Shown: in pieces, positions 6,783 through 16,433 of the stretch
How the letters are laid out: each line of letters opens with the position of its first letter
Numbering within the stretch: position 1 is the first letter of the stretch
Source of the DNA: an uncultured Clostridium sp.
Lineage (GTDB): Bacteria > Bacillota > Clostridia > TANB77 > CAG-508
Assembly: GCA_900553015.1 (NCBI GenBank)
Contig: USBY01000010.1
Location: 1-47,519, forward strand
Length of the DNA: 47,519 nucleotides
Direction: 5' to 3'
Program-made: the position numbers and the translations under genes
Notes under the pieces: generated by a model
Told to the model about the DNA's origin: nothing
The model's database searches: none
Seen by the model: the letters and a program-made list of their open reading frames with translations, nothing else

Positions 6783-9700
6783 ATGTATTTAAAAAGATTA
6801 GAGTTACAAGGATTTAAATCCTTTGCAGATAAAACAGTTTTAGAATTTATGCCAGGAATTACAACAGTTATAGGACCAAATGGTTCTGGTAAAAGTAATA
6901 TATCTGATGCAATTCGCTGGGTATTAGGTGAACAAAGTATAAAATCATTAAGAGGTGCAAAATCAGAAGATATAATTTTTGCGGGAACACAAAATAGAAA
7001 ATCTTTAGGGTTTGCTGAAGCATCGTTAGTTTTTAATAATGATGATGGTAAATTACCAATAGAATATGCAGAAGTTACAGTAACAAGAAGAATATATAGA
7101 ACAGGTGAGACAGGTTATTTTATAAACAAAACTCCTTGTAGATTAAAAGATATTCTAGAATTATTTATGGATACTGGTATTGGTAAAGATGGATATTCAA
7201 TTATAGGTCAAGGAAAAATAGATGAAATCTTAAGTAATAAATCAGAAGATAGAAGACATATTTTTGAAGAAGCAGCAGGAATTGTAAAATATCGTAGCAG
7301 AAAAGAAGATTCAGAAAAGAAACTAGAAAGAGCAAAATTAAATTTATTAAGAATTAATGATATCTTATCAGAAATAGAAAATAACATGGAACCTTTAAAA
7401 ATTCAGTCAGAGAAGGCTAAAAAGTTTTTAAGCTTAAGAGAAGAATTAAAGGGAATAGAAGTAGGATTATTCTTATATAATATCGATTTATATAAAGAAA
7501 GATTAGAAAAAATAACTGCTGATGAAGATATTATGAATTCAACTTATGAAAATGAACAAAAAAGCCAAGAAGAAAAGAATGAAAAAAAGAACAAATTAAA
7601 AGTAGAGATAAATAATTTAATAGAAGAAATAGAATCAATGCAAAATATTGGTTTCGAAAGTTCTAATCAAATAGAAAAAATAAATTCTAATATAAATGTA
7701 TCAGAAGAAAGAATCAATAATATACAAGAAAATAATAAAAGATATGAAGCAGAAATTGCAGAGATAAATGAGAAGATAGTAGAGTTAGAAGAAGAAAAGA
7801 AACAAAAAATAGCTAAAAAAGAAAATCTATTTAATAATAAAGAAAAATTCGAAAAAGAATTAAAGGAAAAGGAAGAAGAATTAAACAAATTAACTGCAAA
7901 ATTATCTGATAAACAATTAGAAATAGAAAATAAAAAGAAGATAATTGAGGAAAATACAGATAGAAAATACGAAGTACAAAATGATATAAACACACAAGAT
8001 GTAACTACAGATTCTGTAGAAAAAAATATAAAAGCTAAAACAGAAGAATTAGAACTTACAATTTCTGAATTAGATCAGTCAAGATTGAAAAAGAGTGAGA
8101 TTGAGCAAAACTTTATAGAGATAGAATCAAAAAGAAATAAATTAAAAAATGATTTAAGTGAGATAGAGAATAAAAAAATAGAGGCTGACAATAAAATAAA
8201 GAGTTTTGAAACAGAAATTAATACTCTAGGTCAAGAAATAAGAATAAAAGAATCCAGACTAAAATTTCTAGAAGAAACCGAAAAAGAAAAAGAAGGTTAT
8301 ACAAAAAGTGTTAAATCATTACTTAAATCAGCAGATATGAATCCAGAACTAAAAAAAGGATTACATGATGTTGTAGCAAACCTATTAAATGTGAAAAAAG
8401 AATATGAAGTTGCAATAGAAATGTCATTAGGAGCAAGTCTTCAAAATGTAGTTACAGAAACAGAACAAGAAGCTAAAAAATTAATAGAATATTTAAGAAA
8501 AAATAATTTAGGAAGAGTAACTTTTTTACCTATTTCAGCTGTTAAAGGTAAAAAATTAGACAGGGCTAATTTAAATATTAAGGGTGTAATTGGCATTGCT
8601 TCTGACTTAGTACAATATGATAAAAAATATGATGGAATATTTAACAATTTACTAGGAAGAACAGTTATTGTAGACGATATGGAGGCTGGAATTGCTGTCG
8701 CTAAAAAGAATAATTATGCATTTAGAGTTGTAACATTAAAAGGTGATATAATTAATTCTTCTGGTGCGATGACAGGTGGTTCAGTACAAACTAAAACTGT
8801 AAATATTCTAGGAAGAAGTAGAGAAATTGAGGACTTAAAAGAGGAATTAAACAAATTAAATTCAAAATTAAAAAATAAAGAAAAAGAGAAAGAAGAATAT
8901 TTAGATAGCATAGAAGAATTATTAGAAACAATAGAACACTTAGAAAATAATTTACAAGAAATAGATATAGAATATGCAACACAAAAACAAAAAGTGGAAT
9001 TGATTTCAGAAAATGTAGATAAATTAACAATTAGAATGGATAAAACAAAACAAGAAATAGAAAATCTAAATAATCAGAAAAAAGATATTGCAGAAAATAA
9101 GGAAAAATTAATAGAAGATTTAGCAAATCTAGAAAAAGAAATACAAACTTTAAATTTAGAAGTAGAGGAATTTGTTAAATTAAATAAAGATGATCAAACA
9201 TATATAGATAATTTAAATATGGATATAACGAATTTAAAAATATCTGTATCATCTTTTGAAGAAAGCGAAATGTCAATAGATGAAATGACAGAAAGAATTA
9301 ATACTGATATCGAAAATAATAAAAATAGTATTAAAGCTAAAAACGAACAAATAGAGCAAAATAAACTTGAAGAAGAAAATTTAAGAGCACAAATAGAAGA
9401 ATTTAAAGCAAAAATTATCGAGATAAAAGAAAACGTTAAAAATAGTGGTTCAAAAATAGAAGAATTAAAGAAAAATAAAAATGAAAAGAACACAGAATTA
9501 GAAAAAATAGAAAAAGAAATAGAAGAACAATTTGGAAGATTGCAAGATTTAAAAGAGCAATTAGTAAAAATTGATTTAAAGAAAAATAAGACATCTCAAG
9601 ACCTAGAAGATGTAATTAATAGAATGTGGGAAGAGTATGAATTAACACCAAATAATGCAGAAGGATTTGTAAAAACAACAGATCCTGCTAAAACACAAAA

Positions 9701-10328
9701 AGAAGTTAATTATTTAAGAAATCAAATAAGAGATTTAGGAAGTATAAATATTGATTCTATTAAAGAATATCAAACATTAAAAGAAAGATATGACTTTATG
9801 TGTGAGCAAAGGCTAGACTTAGAGAACTCTATGGTAAAGCTTAGAAATGTTATCTCAGAAATGATAACTATTATGAAAGCTCAATTTAAAGAGAAATTTA
9901 AACTTATTAATAAAAACTTTGATGAGGTATTTAAAGAATTATTCGGTGGTGGAAAAGCAGAATTAATCTTAGAAAATGAGGATGATGTTTTAAACTGCGG
10001 AATAGATATTAGGGTACAACCACCAGGAAAGAAACTTCAAAATATGACTTTATTATCTGGAGGGGAAAAGGCATTTACAGCTATTGCAATTTTATTTGCA
10101 ATATTAAAAATAAATCCTGCACCATTCTGTGTGTTAGATGAAATTGAGGCTGCACTAGATGATGTTAATGTTAACAGATATGCAGAATACTTAAAGAAAT
10201 TTTCAAAAGATACACAATTCTTAGTAATTACACATAGAAAGGGTACTATGGAAGCAGCAGATACAGTATATGGAATAACAATGGAAGAAAACGGAATTAG
10301 TAAACTTCTTTCTATGAAATTAAAATAA
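6783..10328 (+). CDS. smc: Chromosome partition/condensation ATPase SMC
   Basis: The 1181-residue protein has complete SMC architecture: Walker A GPNGSGKSN near residue 32 and KSLRGAKSEDIIFAG in the N-terminal head, a long coiled coil, a hinge around residues ~515-670 (SAVKGKKLDRANLNIKGVI, GGSVQTKT), a second coiled coil, then the signature LLSGGEKAFTAIAIL (~1090) and Walker B FCVLDEIEAALDD (~1118). With ScpA and ScpB (not in this window) it forms the bacterial condensin that loads near parS sites. The ATG at 6783 follows AAAGGTG; the in-frame GTG at 6774 is part of that ribosome-binding site. In Bacillus smc is followed by ftsY; here it is followed by repeats and a minus-strand gene. Confidence 0.97.
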   Translation: MYLKRLELQGFKSFADKTVLEFMPGITTVIGPNGSGKSNISDAIRWVLGEQSIKSLRGAKSEDIIFAGTQNRKSLGFAEASLVFNNDDGKLPIEYAEVTVTRRIYRTGETGYFINKTPCRLKDILELFMDTGIGKDGYSIIGQGKIDEILSNKSEDRRHIFEEAAGIVKYRSRKEDSEKKLERAKLNLLRINDILSEIENNMEPLKIQSEKAKKFLSLREELKGIEVGLFLYNIDLYKERLEKITADEDIMNSTYENEQKSQEEKNEKKNKLKVEINNLIEEIESMQNIGFESSNQIEKINSNINVSEERINNIQENNKRYEAEIAEINEKIVELEEEKKQKIAKKENLFNNKEKFEKELKEKEEELNKLTAKLSDKQLEIENKKKIIEENTDRKYEVQNDINTQDVTTDSVEKNIKAKTEELELTISELDQSRLKKSEIEQNFIEIESKRNKLKNDLSEIENKKIEADNKIKSFETEINTLGQEIRIKESRLKFLEETEKEKEGYTKSVKSLLKSADMNPELKKGLHDVVANLLNVKKEYEVAIEMSLGASLQNVVTETEQEAKKLIEYLRKNNLGRVTFLPISAVKGKKLDRANLNIKGVIGIASDLVQYDKKYDGIFNNLLGRTVIVDDMEAGIAVAKKNNYAFRVVTLKGDIINSSGAMTGGSVQTKTVNILGRSREIEDLKEELNKLNSKLKNKEKEKEEYLDSIEELLETIEHLENNLQEIDIEYATQKQKVELISENVDKLTIRMDKTKQEIENLNNQKKDIAENKEKLIEDLANLEKEIQTLNLEVEEFVKLNKDDQTYIDNLNMDITNLKISVSSFEESEMSIDEMTERINTDIENNKNSIKAKNEQIEQNKLEEENLRAQIEEFKAKIIEIKENVKNSGSKIEELKKNKNEKNTELEKIEKEIEEQFGRLQDLKEQLVKIDLKKNKTSQDLEDVINRMWEEYELTPNNAEGFVKTTDPAKTQKEVNYLRNQIRDLGSINIDSIKEYQTLKERYDFMCEQRLDLENSMVKLRNVISEMITIMKAQFKEKFKLINKNFDEVFKELFGGGKAELILENEDDVLNCGIDIRVQPPGKKLQNMTLLSGGEKAFTAIAILFAILKINPAPFCVLDEIEAALDDVNVNRYAEYLKKFSKDTQFLVITHRKGTMEAADTVYGITMEENGISKLLSMKLK

Positions 10329-10338
10329 AAAATAGAAA

Positions 10339-10408
10339 TTTGGGACGTTCCAGGGATTTGGGATGTTCCCAGGGATTTGGGGACGTTCCAGGGATTTGGG
10401 GACGTTCC
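10339..10408. repeat. Dispersed repeat family 1, copy B (four tandem units)
   Basis: Immediately after smc, four head-to-tail units of GGGATTTGGGGACGTTCC occur, the first truncated and the second with GATGTTCCC. They end in a TTTTTT run (10409-10414). This is the longest tandem run of the family in the window. A degenerate opposite-facing piece follows at about 10467-10500 (AATCCCTATTTTT...). Confidence 0.85.
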
Positions 10409-10433
10409 TTTTTTCCCTCTTGTATGAACAATA

Positions 10434-10462
10434 TAGCCAACTAGATTTTATCTAGTTGGCTA
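10434..10462. repeat. Perfect 12-bp inverted repeat between smc and ytaF-like gene
   Basis: TAGCCAACTAGA and TCTAGTTGGCTA flank a five-base loop. It lacks a 3' T run on either strand, so it is not a canonical terminator, though it sits between converging genes where one is expected. Confidence 0.65.
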
Positions 10463-10489
10463 AAAAAATCCCTATTTTTAGAAATGCCC

Positions 10490-11119
10490 TTATGTCCCGA
10501 TTCCTCTTAAAATTCCAATAACTATTAATAAAACCCCAGATATTATATTCCATTTCTTTAAGGATGTGTTGTACAACACAATTCGCTTACCAAGAATAAT
10601 TCCAGCATTAAGAAAAATAAATTGAAAAAGAGGAACTAGTATAGGAAATAGTAAACTATACATTCCAAATGATGAACTTGTAATACCAACACAAATAGAA
10701 TCTAAAGAAAGAGCAAATGCTAGGTATAATGCTTCGTTTTTTTCAATTACTTTTGAGTTATTTAAATCAGAGGAGATTGGATTTCTAATAATTTGTATTG
10801 TTATACCTAAAGATTTTAGAAATATCTTATGACTTTTATATTCTTTTTTTTCATTAGTATTCATTGCTTCATATATAATTAAAAATCCCATGAAGACTAG
10901 AAGAATTACACTAATAATTTTTATTGCACTAGCTGGAAGGATAGAAATTAGGAAGTATCCAAATGCAACAGAAATACCTACAAAAAGTAAAGAAACAAAA
11001 AACAAGATAAATTTTGCAGGAGTAGATAATGATGTTTTCCTAAGCCCATATGTAATTCCAATTCCAAATGAATCAATACTAACAGATAAAGCAAGCAAGA
11101 TAATAGTAATTAGCATCAT
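10490..11119 (-). CDS. ytaF: YtaF-like membrane protein (MntP superfamily)
   Basis: This 209-residue protein has about six transmembrane segments in two halves. Each half opens with the family motif (LALSVSIDSFGIGITYG near the start, LAFALSLDSICVGITSS near residue 135), with an Asp inside the membrane as in MntP manganese exporters. The loop QIIRNPISSDLNNSKVIEKNEAL between the halves is typical of the sporulation-associated YtaF branch. Function is not established beyond a role connected with sporulation and a likely ion-transport fold. An AGAGGTGAT ribosome-binding site precedes two adjacent ATGs (11119 or 11116); the second has better spacing. It converges on smc and diverges from the P-type ATPase gene. 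Confidence 0.8.
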   Translation of the reverse strand: MMLITIILLALSVSIDSFGIGITYGLRKTSLSTPAKFILFFVSLLFVGISVAFGYFLISILPASAIKIISVILLVFMGFLIIYEAMNTNEKKEYKSHKIFLKSLGITIQIIRNPISSDLNNSKVIEKNEALYLAFALSLDSICVGITSSSFGMYSLLFPILVPLFQFIFLNAGIILGKRIVLYNTSLKKWNIISGVLLIVIGILRGIGT

Positions 11120-11224
11120 ATCACCTCTATATATAATATGTAAACTAAAAAAATAAGTGTAATATAGGAATAAAAAAATAGTATAAGCATATAAATTAAT
11201 AAACTATACAAAGGAGAGATTTAT

Positions 11225-13837
11225 ATGTGGCATACTAAAAATATTAAAGAAATAGAAAAAGAACTTAGGACAAATATTAAAACAGGATTAGGGGATAAAG
11301 ATGTACAAATAAGGCAAGATGAGTTTGGAAAGAACAAAATAGAAGAGGGAAAAAAGGAAAGCCTGCTTGTCAAATTTTTAAACCAGTTTAAAGATTTTAT
11401 GATAATAATTTTAATTATCGCGGCAATAATTTCAGCCGTTGTAAGTTATTTAGAAGGGACAGGCGATTATTTTGATTCTATAATAATTATTGCTATAGTA
11501 GTGTTTAATGGAATAATGGGGTTAATTCAAGAAGCAAAAGCAGAAAAATCTATAGAGGCATTAAAGAAAATGTCTGCACCTGTAGCGAAAGTTAGAAGAA
11601 ATGGAAGGGTACTTACTGTAAATGGCGAAGATATAGTACCAGGTGATATTGTTATTTTAGAAACAGGTTGTTATGTTCCAGCAGATATTAGATTAATAAA
11701 TACATATAATTTAAAAGTAGAAGAGTCTAGTCTAACAGGAGAAACAGAGGCAGTAGAAAAAGATGAGAACGCAGTATTTAATAACCAAAAAATTCCTCTA
11801 GGGGACATGAAAAATATGGTTTTTGCAGGTACAGCGGTAGTAAATGGACATGCAGAAGGAATTGTAACTAATATAGGAATGAATACAGAAGTTGGAAAAA
11901 TTGCAAGTATGATAATAACAAATGAGGCTCCACAAACACCAATCCAAAAGAAATTAAGTGAAGTAGGTAAAGTGCTTGGAATCGCATGTGTAGTTATTTG
12001 TGCTTTGATTTTTGTTATAGGAGTTATAAAGAAAATATCGGTAGTAGAAATGTTTATGACATCAGTAGGCTTGGCAGTTGCAGCAATTCCAGAAGGTTTA
12101 CCTGCAATTGTAACAATTATTCTTTCTATTGCAGTTACAAAAATGGCAAAGAGAAATGCAATAATAAGAAAACTACCTGCAGTTGAAACATTGGGAAGTA
12201 GTAAAGTAATATGCTCAGATAAAACAGGAACACTTACAGAAAATAATATGAAGGTAGTAGAGATTATAGGCAATAAAAATAAAATTCTAGAATATGGAGC
12301 ATTATGCTGTAATTGTGAAATAAATGAGGGAGTAGTAGAAGGGGAACCTACAGAGGTTGCAATAGTAAAAGAAGCAGTTAAAGAAAAACAAAACAAAATA
12401 TTACCACGAATTTGCGAGATTCCATTTGACTCTAATAGAAAATTAATGACAACAGTTAACGAATTAGAAAATGGAAAGTATAGAATTATAACTAAAGGTG
12501 CTCCAGAAATATTATTAGGCATTTGTGATTATTACGAAGAAAACAATACTGTACATGATATGAATAGTACATTTTTAAGTAAGATAAAAAATAAAAATGA
12601 AAAAATGGCAGAAAAGGCGTTAAGGGTATTAGGAGTTGCATATTTAGATGTAGATATAATGCCAAAAGAAATATCAGCCGATTTTTTAGAAAAAGGACTA
12701 ATATTTGTAGGTTTAATTGGAATGATTGATCCACCAAGAAAGGGAGTAAAAGAAGCAGTTTTAGCTTGTAGAAGAGCAGGTATAAAAACTGTAATGATTA
12801 CAGGAGATCACATTACAACTGCTAAAGCCATTGCAAAAGATTTAGAGATATTACGAGGACGAGAATTAGCAATAACTGGCCAAGAATTAGATAAAATTCC
12901 AGACAGTAAATTAGAAAAAGATATAATGAATTATTCTGTATTCGCAAGAGTTACACCTGAGCACAAAGTAAGAATTGTTAAAGCTTTTCAAAAAACTGGA
13001 GCAGTTGTTGCAATGACAGGTGATGGTGTAAATGATGCACCTGCACTAAAAAAATCTGATATAGGAATTGCAATGGGACGTAAAGGAACTGATGTAGCTA
13101 AAAATGCAGCAGACATGATTTTAAATGATGACAATTTTGTTACTATTGTAGATGCTGTAAAGCAAGGAAGAAATATTTTTGATAATATTAAAAAAGCTAT
13201 ACATTTCTTAATTGCAACAAATATTGGAGAGATAGTTACAATATTTGTAGGATTATTACTTGGAGTAAAATCTCCATTGCTTGCAATACAATTATTATGG
13301 GTAAATTTAGTTACAGATTCTTTACCAGCTATAGCATTAGGATTAGAACCACCAGAAAAAAATATAATGAATAGACCACCAAGAGATGCAAAAAAGAGTA
13401 TATTTGCAGATGGGCTAATGGGAAAAATAGTAGTAGAAGGTTTTATGATTGGAATGTTTACAATTTTAGCATTTTTCATAGGAAATAAATATTATGGAAT
13501 AGAAGTAGCAAGAACAATGGCATTTATAAGTTTAGGAATGTTAGAATTAATACACAGCTTTAATGTAAAGAGTGAAGAGTCAATATTTAAAGTTGGTTTG
13601 TTTGAAAATAAATATTTATTGGGAGCATTTGTATTTGGAACAGTATTACAATTAGGTATAATATTTGTACCAAGCTTAGCAGAAATATTTAAGTTAACAC
13701 AGCTTAATACTACACAATGGTTAATAACTATAGCAATTTCTATAGCACCAATAATTATAGTAGAGATTCAGAAGAAATTTAATGAATTAAAATTTGGAAA
13801 AGTTGTATATGATTATAAAACACGTCAGGAAGTATAG
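11225..13837 (+). CDS. P-type (P2A) calcium-transporting ATPase
   Basis: This 870-residue pump has the full P-type set: actuator-domain LTGETEAVEK (~170), membrane motif AAIPEGLPA in M4 (~289), phosphorylated Asp332 in SDKTGTLT, nucleotide-domain KGAPE, and hinge GDGVNDAPALKKSDIGIAMG (~600). The M6 segment NLVTDSLPAIALGLEPPE matches the Ca2+ site of SERCA-like P2A pumps (PacL/YloB/LMCA1), so ATP-driven Ca2+ export is the best assignment; other divalent ions cannot be excluded. Ten membrane helices are evident. RBS AAAGGAGA precedes the ATG. It shares a ~105-bp divergent intergenic region with the ytaF-like gene and ends at a bidirectional terminator. Confidence 0.92.
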   Translation: MWHTKNIKEIEKELRTNIKTGLGDKDVQIRQDEFGKNKIEEGKKESLLVKFLNQFKDFMIIILIIAAIISAVVSYLEGTGDYFDSIIIIAIVVFNGIMGLIQEAKAEKSIEALKKMSAPVAKVRRNGRVLTVNGEDIVPGDIVILETGCYVPADIRLINTYNLKVEESSLTGETEAVEKDENAVFNNQKIPLGDMKNMVFAGTAVVNGHAEGIVTNIGMNTEVGKIASMIITNEAPQTPIQKKLSEVGKVLGIACVVICALIFVIGVIKKISVVEMFMTSVGLAVAAIPEGLPAIVTIILSIAVTKMAKRNAIIRKLPAVETLGSSKVICSDKTGTLTENNMKVVEIIGNKNKILEYGALCCNCEINEGVVEGEPTEVAIVKEAVKEKQNKILPRICEIPFDSNRKLMTTVNELENGKYRIITKGAPEILLGICDYYEENNTVHDMNSTFLSKIKNKNEKMAEKALRVLGVAYLDVDIMPKEISADFLEKGLIFVGLIGMIDPPRKGVKEAVLACRRAGIKTVMITGDHITTAKAIAKDLEILRGRELAITGQELDKIPDSKLEKDIMNYSVFARVTPEHKVRIVKAFQKTGAVVAMTGDGVNDAPALKKSDIGIAMGRKGTDVAKNAADMILNDDNFVTIVDAVKQGRNIFDNIKKAIHFLIATNIGEIVTIFVGLLLGVKSPLLAIQLLWVNLVTDSLPAIALGLEPPEKNIMNRPPRDAKKSIFADGLMGKIVVEGFMIGMFTILAFFIGNKYYGIEVARTMAFISLGMLELIHSFNVKSEESIFKVGLFENKYLLGAFVFGTVLQLGIIFVPSLAEIFKLTQLNTTQWLITIAISIAPIIIVEIQKKFNELKFGKVVYDYKTRQEV

Positions 13838-13851
13838 GGAAGATAGTAACA

Positions 13852-13887
13852 AAAAAACATCTCATTATATAAATGAGATGTTTTTTT
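13852..13887. terminator. Bidirectional terminator between ATPase and PBP genes
   Basis: AAAAAAACATCTCATT pairs with AATGAGATGTTTTTTT around a short loop. A run on one side and T run on the other suit both converging genes. Confidence 0.85.
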
Positions 13888-16203
13888 CTATTGATTAGTT
13901 CCGTCATTTTCTGTAGATAAAGTTAATTTTATAATCGTTCCTTCCTCAACAGCAGTATCTACCATTATACTTTGACTTATAACTGTTCCAGAACCTTCTG
14001 TTGTAATGTTTAAATTATTGGCTTTTGCCATATTTTCTGCTTGGGCTAAAGTTTTATCTTTAAAATCTGGAACCTTTACAGAGACTCTTGTATCGTTTTC
14101 TTCTGTATATAAAACTATAATAGAGTTCTTTGGAATACTAGATCCAGGCTTTGGTGTTTGGTCTGTTACTAGAGTAGAATTTTTATCACCACTAATATTT
14201 ACTTTTGTAGTAAATCCAGCTTGTTTTAATAATTTTTCTGCTTCTGTAACTGTTTTATTTCTAATATCAGGAACTGTTGCATAACTTGTGTCTTCTTCTA
14301 CAGTATCTGTAGATGTTTGAGCATTACTAGAAGTTAAACCTAAATAAGGTAATATTTCAGATAACATTTGTGAAACTACAGGTCCACAAACTTGACCACC
14401 TTGGTGACTACCTTCATTATTAGGATTTGGATCATGTACAGCAATTAATAAACATATTTCTGGTTTTTCTGTAGGAGCAATTGCAACATATGATGCAATA
14501 TAACCTTCATCTTCACGTCCTGCTTGTGGCTCTGATGTACCAGTTTTTCCACCTATAGAATATCCTTCAACTTTAGCAAGTCTACCAGAACCATCGTCTA
14601 CAACTGATTTCATTAAATTTCTCATTCTTTCAGAAGTAGATTTAGAAATTACTTGTCTTACTTGAACTGGCTCGATATCTGTAGTAGTACCTGTTTCAGG
14701 ATTTATAATTTGTTTTACAATTCTTGGTTTCATTAAAATTCCATCATTTGCAATTGCAGAAACTGCAGAAACTAATTGAATTGGTGTAATTGTAAATCTT
14801 TGCCCAAAAGACATTGTAGCAAGTTCTACATCACCAACATCTTCTAAGTCCCAATATGTACTACTAGCTTCTTGAGGTAACTCTATACCAGTTTTATCAA
14901 AAAATCCAAATGCTTGGTAATATTTGTATAAAGTTTCAGCACCAATACGCCTACCTAATTGTATTAAAGAAGGGTTACATGAAACTTGTAAAGCTTGTCT
15001 TAGAGTTTTTGCTCCTTTATGGGCTTGAGTCCAACAACTAATATTTCTATCTGCTACTTCAATAGAACCATTACAATAAAAATCATTAGGAACATCTTCA
15101 CTAGTAATATTTTCTTCTAATGCTGTAGCAGCAGTTATTAACTTGTATGGAGAACCAGGTTCATAAGGTGAAGATACTACATTGTTTTTCCACATATTAT
15201 ATAATGCATCAGATTGTGCAGTAGAATCTAAAGTATCCCATGTAGCCTTTAATTCTTCTGTATTTGGCTCGAAAGGAGTATTAAGATTATAATCTGGATA
15301 GCAAGCCATTCCTAAAATATCTCCAGTACTAGGTGCCATTGCTACTACTGTACCACTATCTGCATGGTTTTCTTCAACTGCTTGTTTCAAATATTTTTCT
15401 AATACGGTTTGAATATAATAATCTATAGTTAAAACAATATCACTACCGTTTTCGGCAGGAATATAAGTTTGGTTACTATCTGGAATTTCTTCTTGAATAG
15501 CATCTGTTGATGTTGTTATTTTACCAGGAGTACCCTGAAGAACACTATTCCAACTATCTTCTATTCCTTGAATACCAGTATTATCTGTTCCACAGAATCC
15601 TATTAGGTTAGATGCTAAATTGTTATATGGATATACTCTTTTCGTATCTTCATCAATATTAATACCAGTACTTATTTTTTCTGTTTCCATCCATTCCTTT
15701 AATTTATCTATTTTATCTTTATCAACTTTTTTTGCTATTGTTTGAACATTAGAAGTACTATTAACTTTTTCTAATGTTTCATTATAATCTAGTTCAAAAA
15801 TTTCAGAAAATGCTTTAGCAACCTTTTCTTTTTTTGCTTTAGTTTCTTCATCATTAGATCCAACTATTTTTTTAGGATTAATAGTTACAGTATCTGTTGG
15901 AGTACTTATTGCTAAGGTTTTACCTGTAGAGTCATATATTGTACCCCTACTAGTACTTATGATTTGGTCCGTAGTTTGTTGATTATAAGCTTGTTCTTTT
16001 AAATCTGAACCCTGAACAAATTGTAACCAAATAAGTCTAATAATTAAAAGTAAAAATATTATTAGTAAAGAAGCTAGTACAATTCTAAACTTTTTAACAG
16101 CTAATAAATTAGTAGAAAATTCATTATTAGCGGATTTATATAATTTATTATTACTTTTTTTTGTCTTGGGTAAATTAAATTTATTATTATTTTTTTTCTT
16201 CAT
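13888..16203 (-). CDS. spoVD: Class B penicillin-binding protein with two PASTA domains (SpoVD/FtsI type)
   Basis: The 771-residue product has a Lys/Asn-rich cytoplasmic end, one membrane helix (IVLASLLIIFLLLIIRLIWL), the pedestal with TSRGTIYDSTGK, then the transpeptidase: SxxK as GSPYK (Ser351), the SCN motif, and GGKTGTSE near residue 552. Two C-terminal PASTA repeats begin at VPDIRNKTVTEAEKLLKQAG and VPDFKDKTLAQAENMAKANN. It crosslinks peptidoglycan; the single-helix class B plus PASTA plan fits SpoVD (spore cortex) or clostridial FtsI. Lack of a neighbouring mraY/murE cluster leaves the choice open. Start 16203 is preferred because the upstream GTG (16212) is part of the ribosome-binding site GAGGTGATG. 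Confidence 0.88.
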   Translation of the reverse strand: MKKKNNNKFNLPKTKKSNNKLYKSANNEFSTNLLAVKKFRIVLASLLIIFLLLIIRLIWLQFVQGSDLKEQAYNQQTTDQIISTSRGTIYDSTGKTLAISTPTDTVTINPKKIVGSNDEETKAKKEKVAKAFSEIFELDYNETLEKVNSTSNVQTIAKKVDKDKIDKLKEWMETEKISTGINIDEDTKRVYPYNNLASNLIGFCGTDNTGIQGIEDSWNSVLQGTPGKITTSTDAIQEEIPDSNQTYIPAENGSDIVLTIDYYIQTVLEKYLKQAVEENHADSGTVVAMAPSTGDILGMACYPDYNLNTPFEPNTEELKATWDTLDSTAQSDALYNMWKNNVVSSPYEPGSPYKLITAATALEENITSEDVPNDFYCNGSIEVADRNISCWTQAHKGAKTLRQALQVSCNPSLIQLGRRIGAETLYKYYQAFGFFDKTGIELPQEASSTYWDLEDVGDVELATMSFGQRFTITPIQLVSAVSAIANDGILMKPRIVKQIINPETGTTTDIEPVQVRQVISKSTSERMRNLMKSVVDDGSGRLAKVEGYSIGGKTGTSEPQAGREDEGYIASYVAIAPTEKPEICLLIAVHDPNPNNEGSHQGGQVCGPVVSQMLSEILPYLGLTSSNAQTSTDTVEEDTSYATVPDIRNKTVTEAEKLLKQAGFTTKVNISGDKNSTLVTDQTPKPGSSIPKNSIIVLYTEENDTRVSVKVPDFKDKTLAQAENMAKANNLNITTEGSGTVISQSIMVDTAVEEGTIIKLTLSTENDGTNQ

Positions 16204-16221
16204 CTGCATCACCTCAAAATG

Positions 16222-16279
16222 ATAGGGATTTGGGAACGTTCCCTAATAGGGATTGAGGGACGTTCCTAGAATCCCTATT
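16222..16279. repeat. Dispersed repeat family 1, copy C with terminal inverted repeats
   Basis: Between the PBP and ksgA genes. ATAGGGATT opens and AATCCCTAT closes the element; inside are two forward units (GGGATTTGGGAACGTTCC and GGGATTGAGGGACGTTCC). This copy shows the ends of the family most clearly. Confidence 0.82.
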
Positions 16280-16352
16280 ATAAAATACTGCATATATTGT
16301 ATATTAAGTGTGTTTTAAAATCAATAAAATCACAGATTTTTCACAAAAGAAT

Positions 16353-16382
16353 TTGACATAATTAACTTAAGCTTGCTATAAT
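16353..16382 (+). promoter_or_regulatory. Sigma-A promoter of ksgA
   Basis: Perfect -35 TTGACA, 18-base spacer and perfect -10 TATAAT preceded by TGC (extended -10), about 50 bases before the ksgA ATG. Confidence 0.8.
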
Positions 16383-16433
16383 TAAAAAGTGTATAAATAG
16401 TGCATAACGCACGATAAAAGGTTAGGAGATATT

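Noticed and set aside
10339..10408. CRISPR array, because of four tandem units after smc
   Set aside because: Units are directly adjacent without unique spacers, and the same unit is scattered at other loci; it is an interspersed repeat, not CRISPR.
11671..13479. Large minus-strand frames within the P-type ATPase gene
   Set aside because: They are antisense shadows of a gene with complete P-type motifs and show no start signals.
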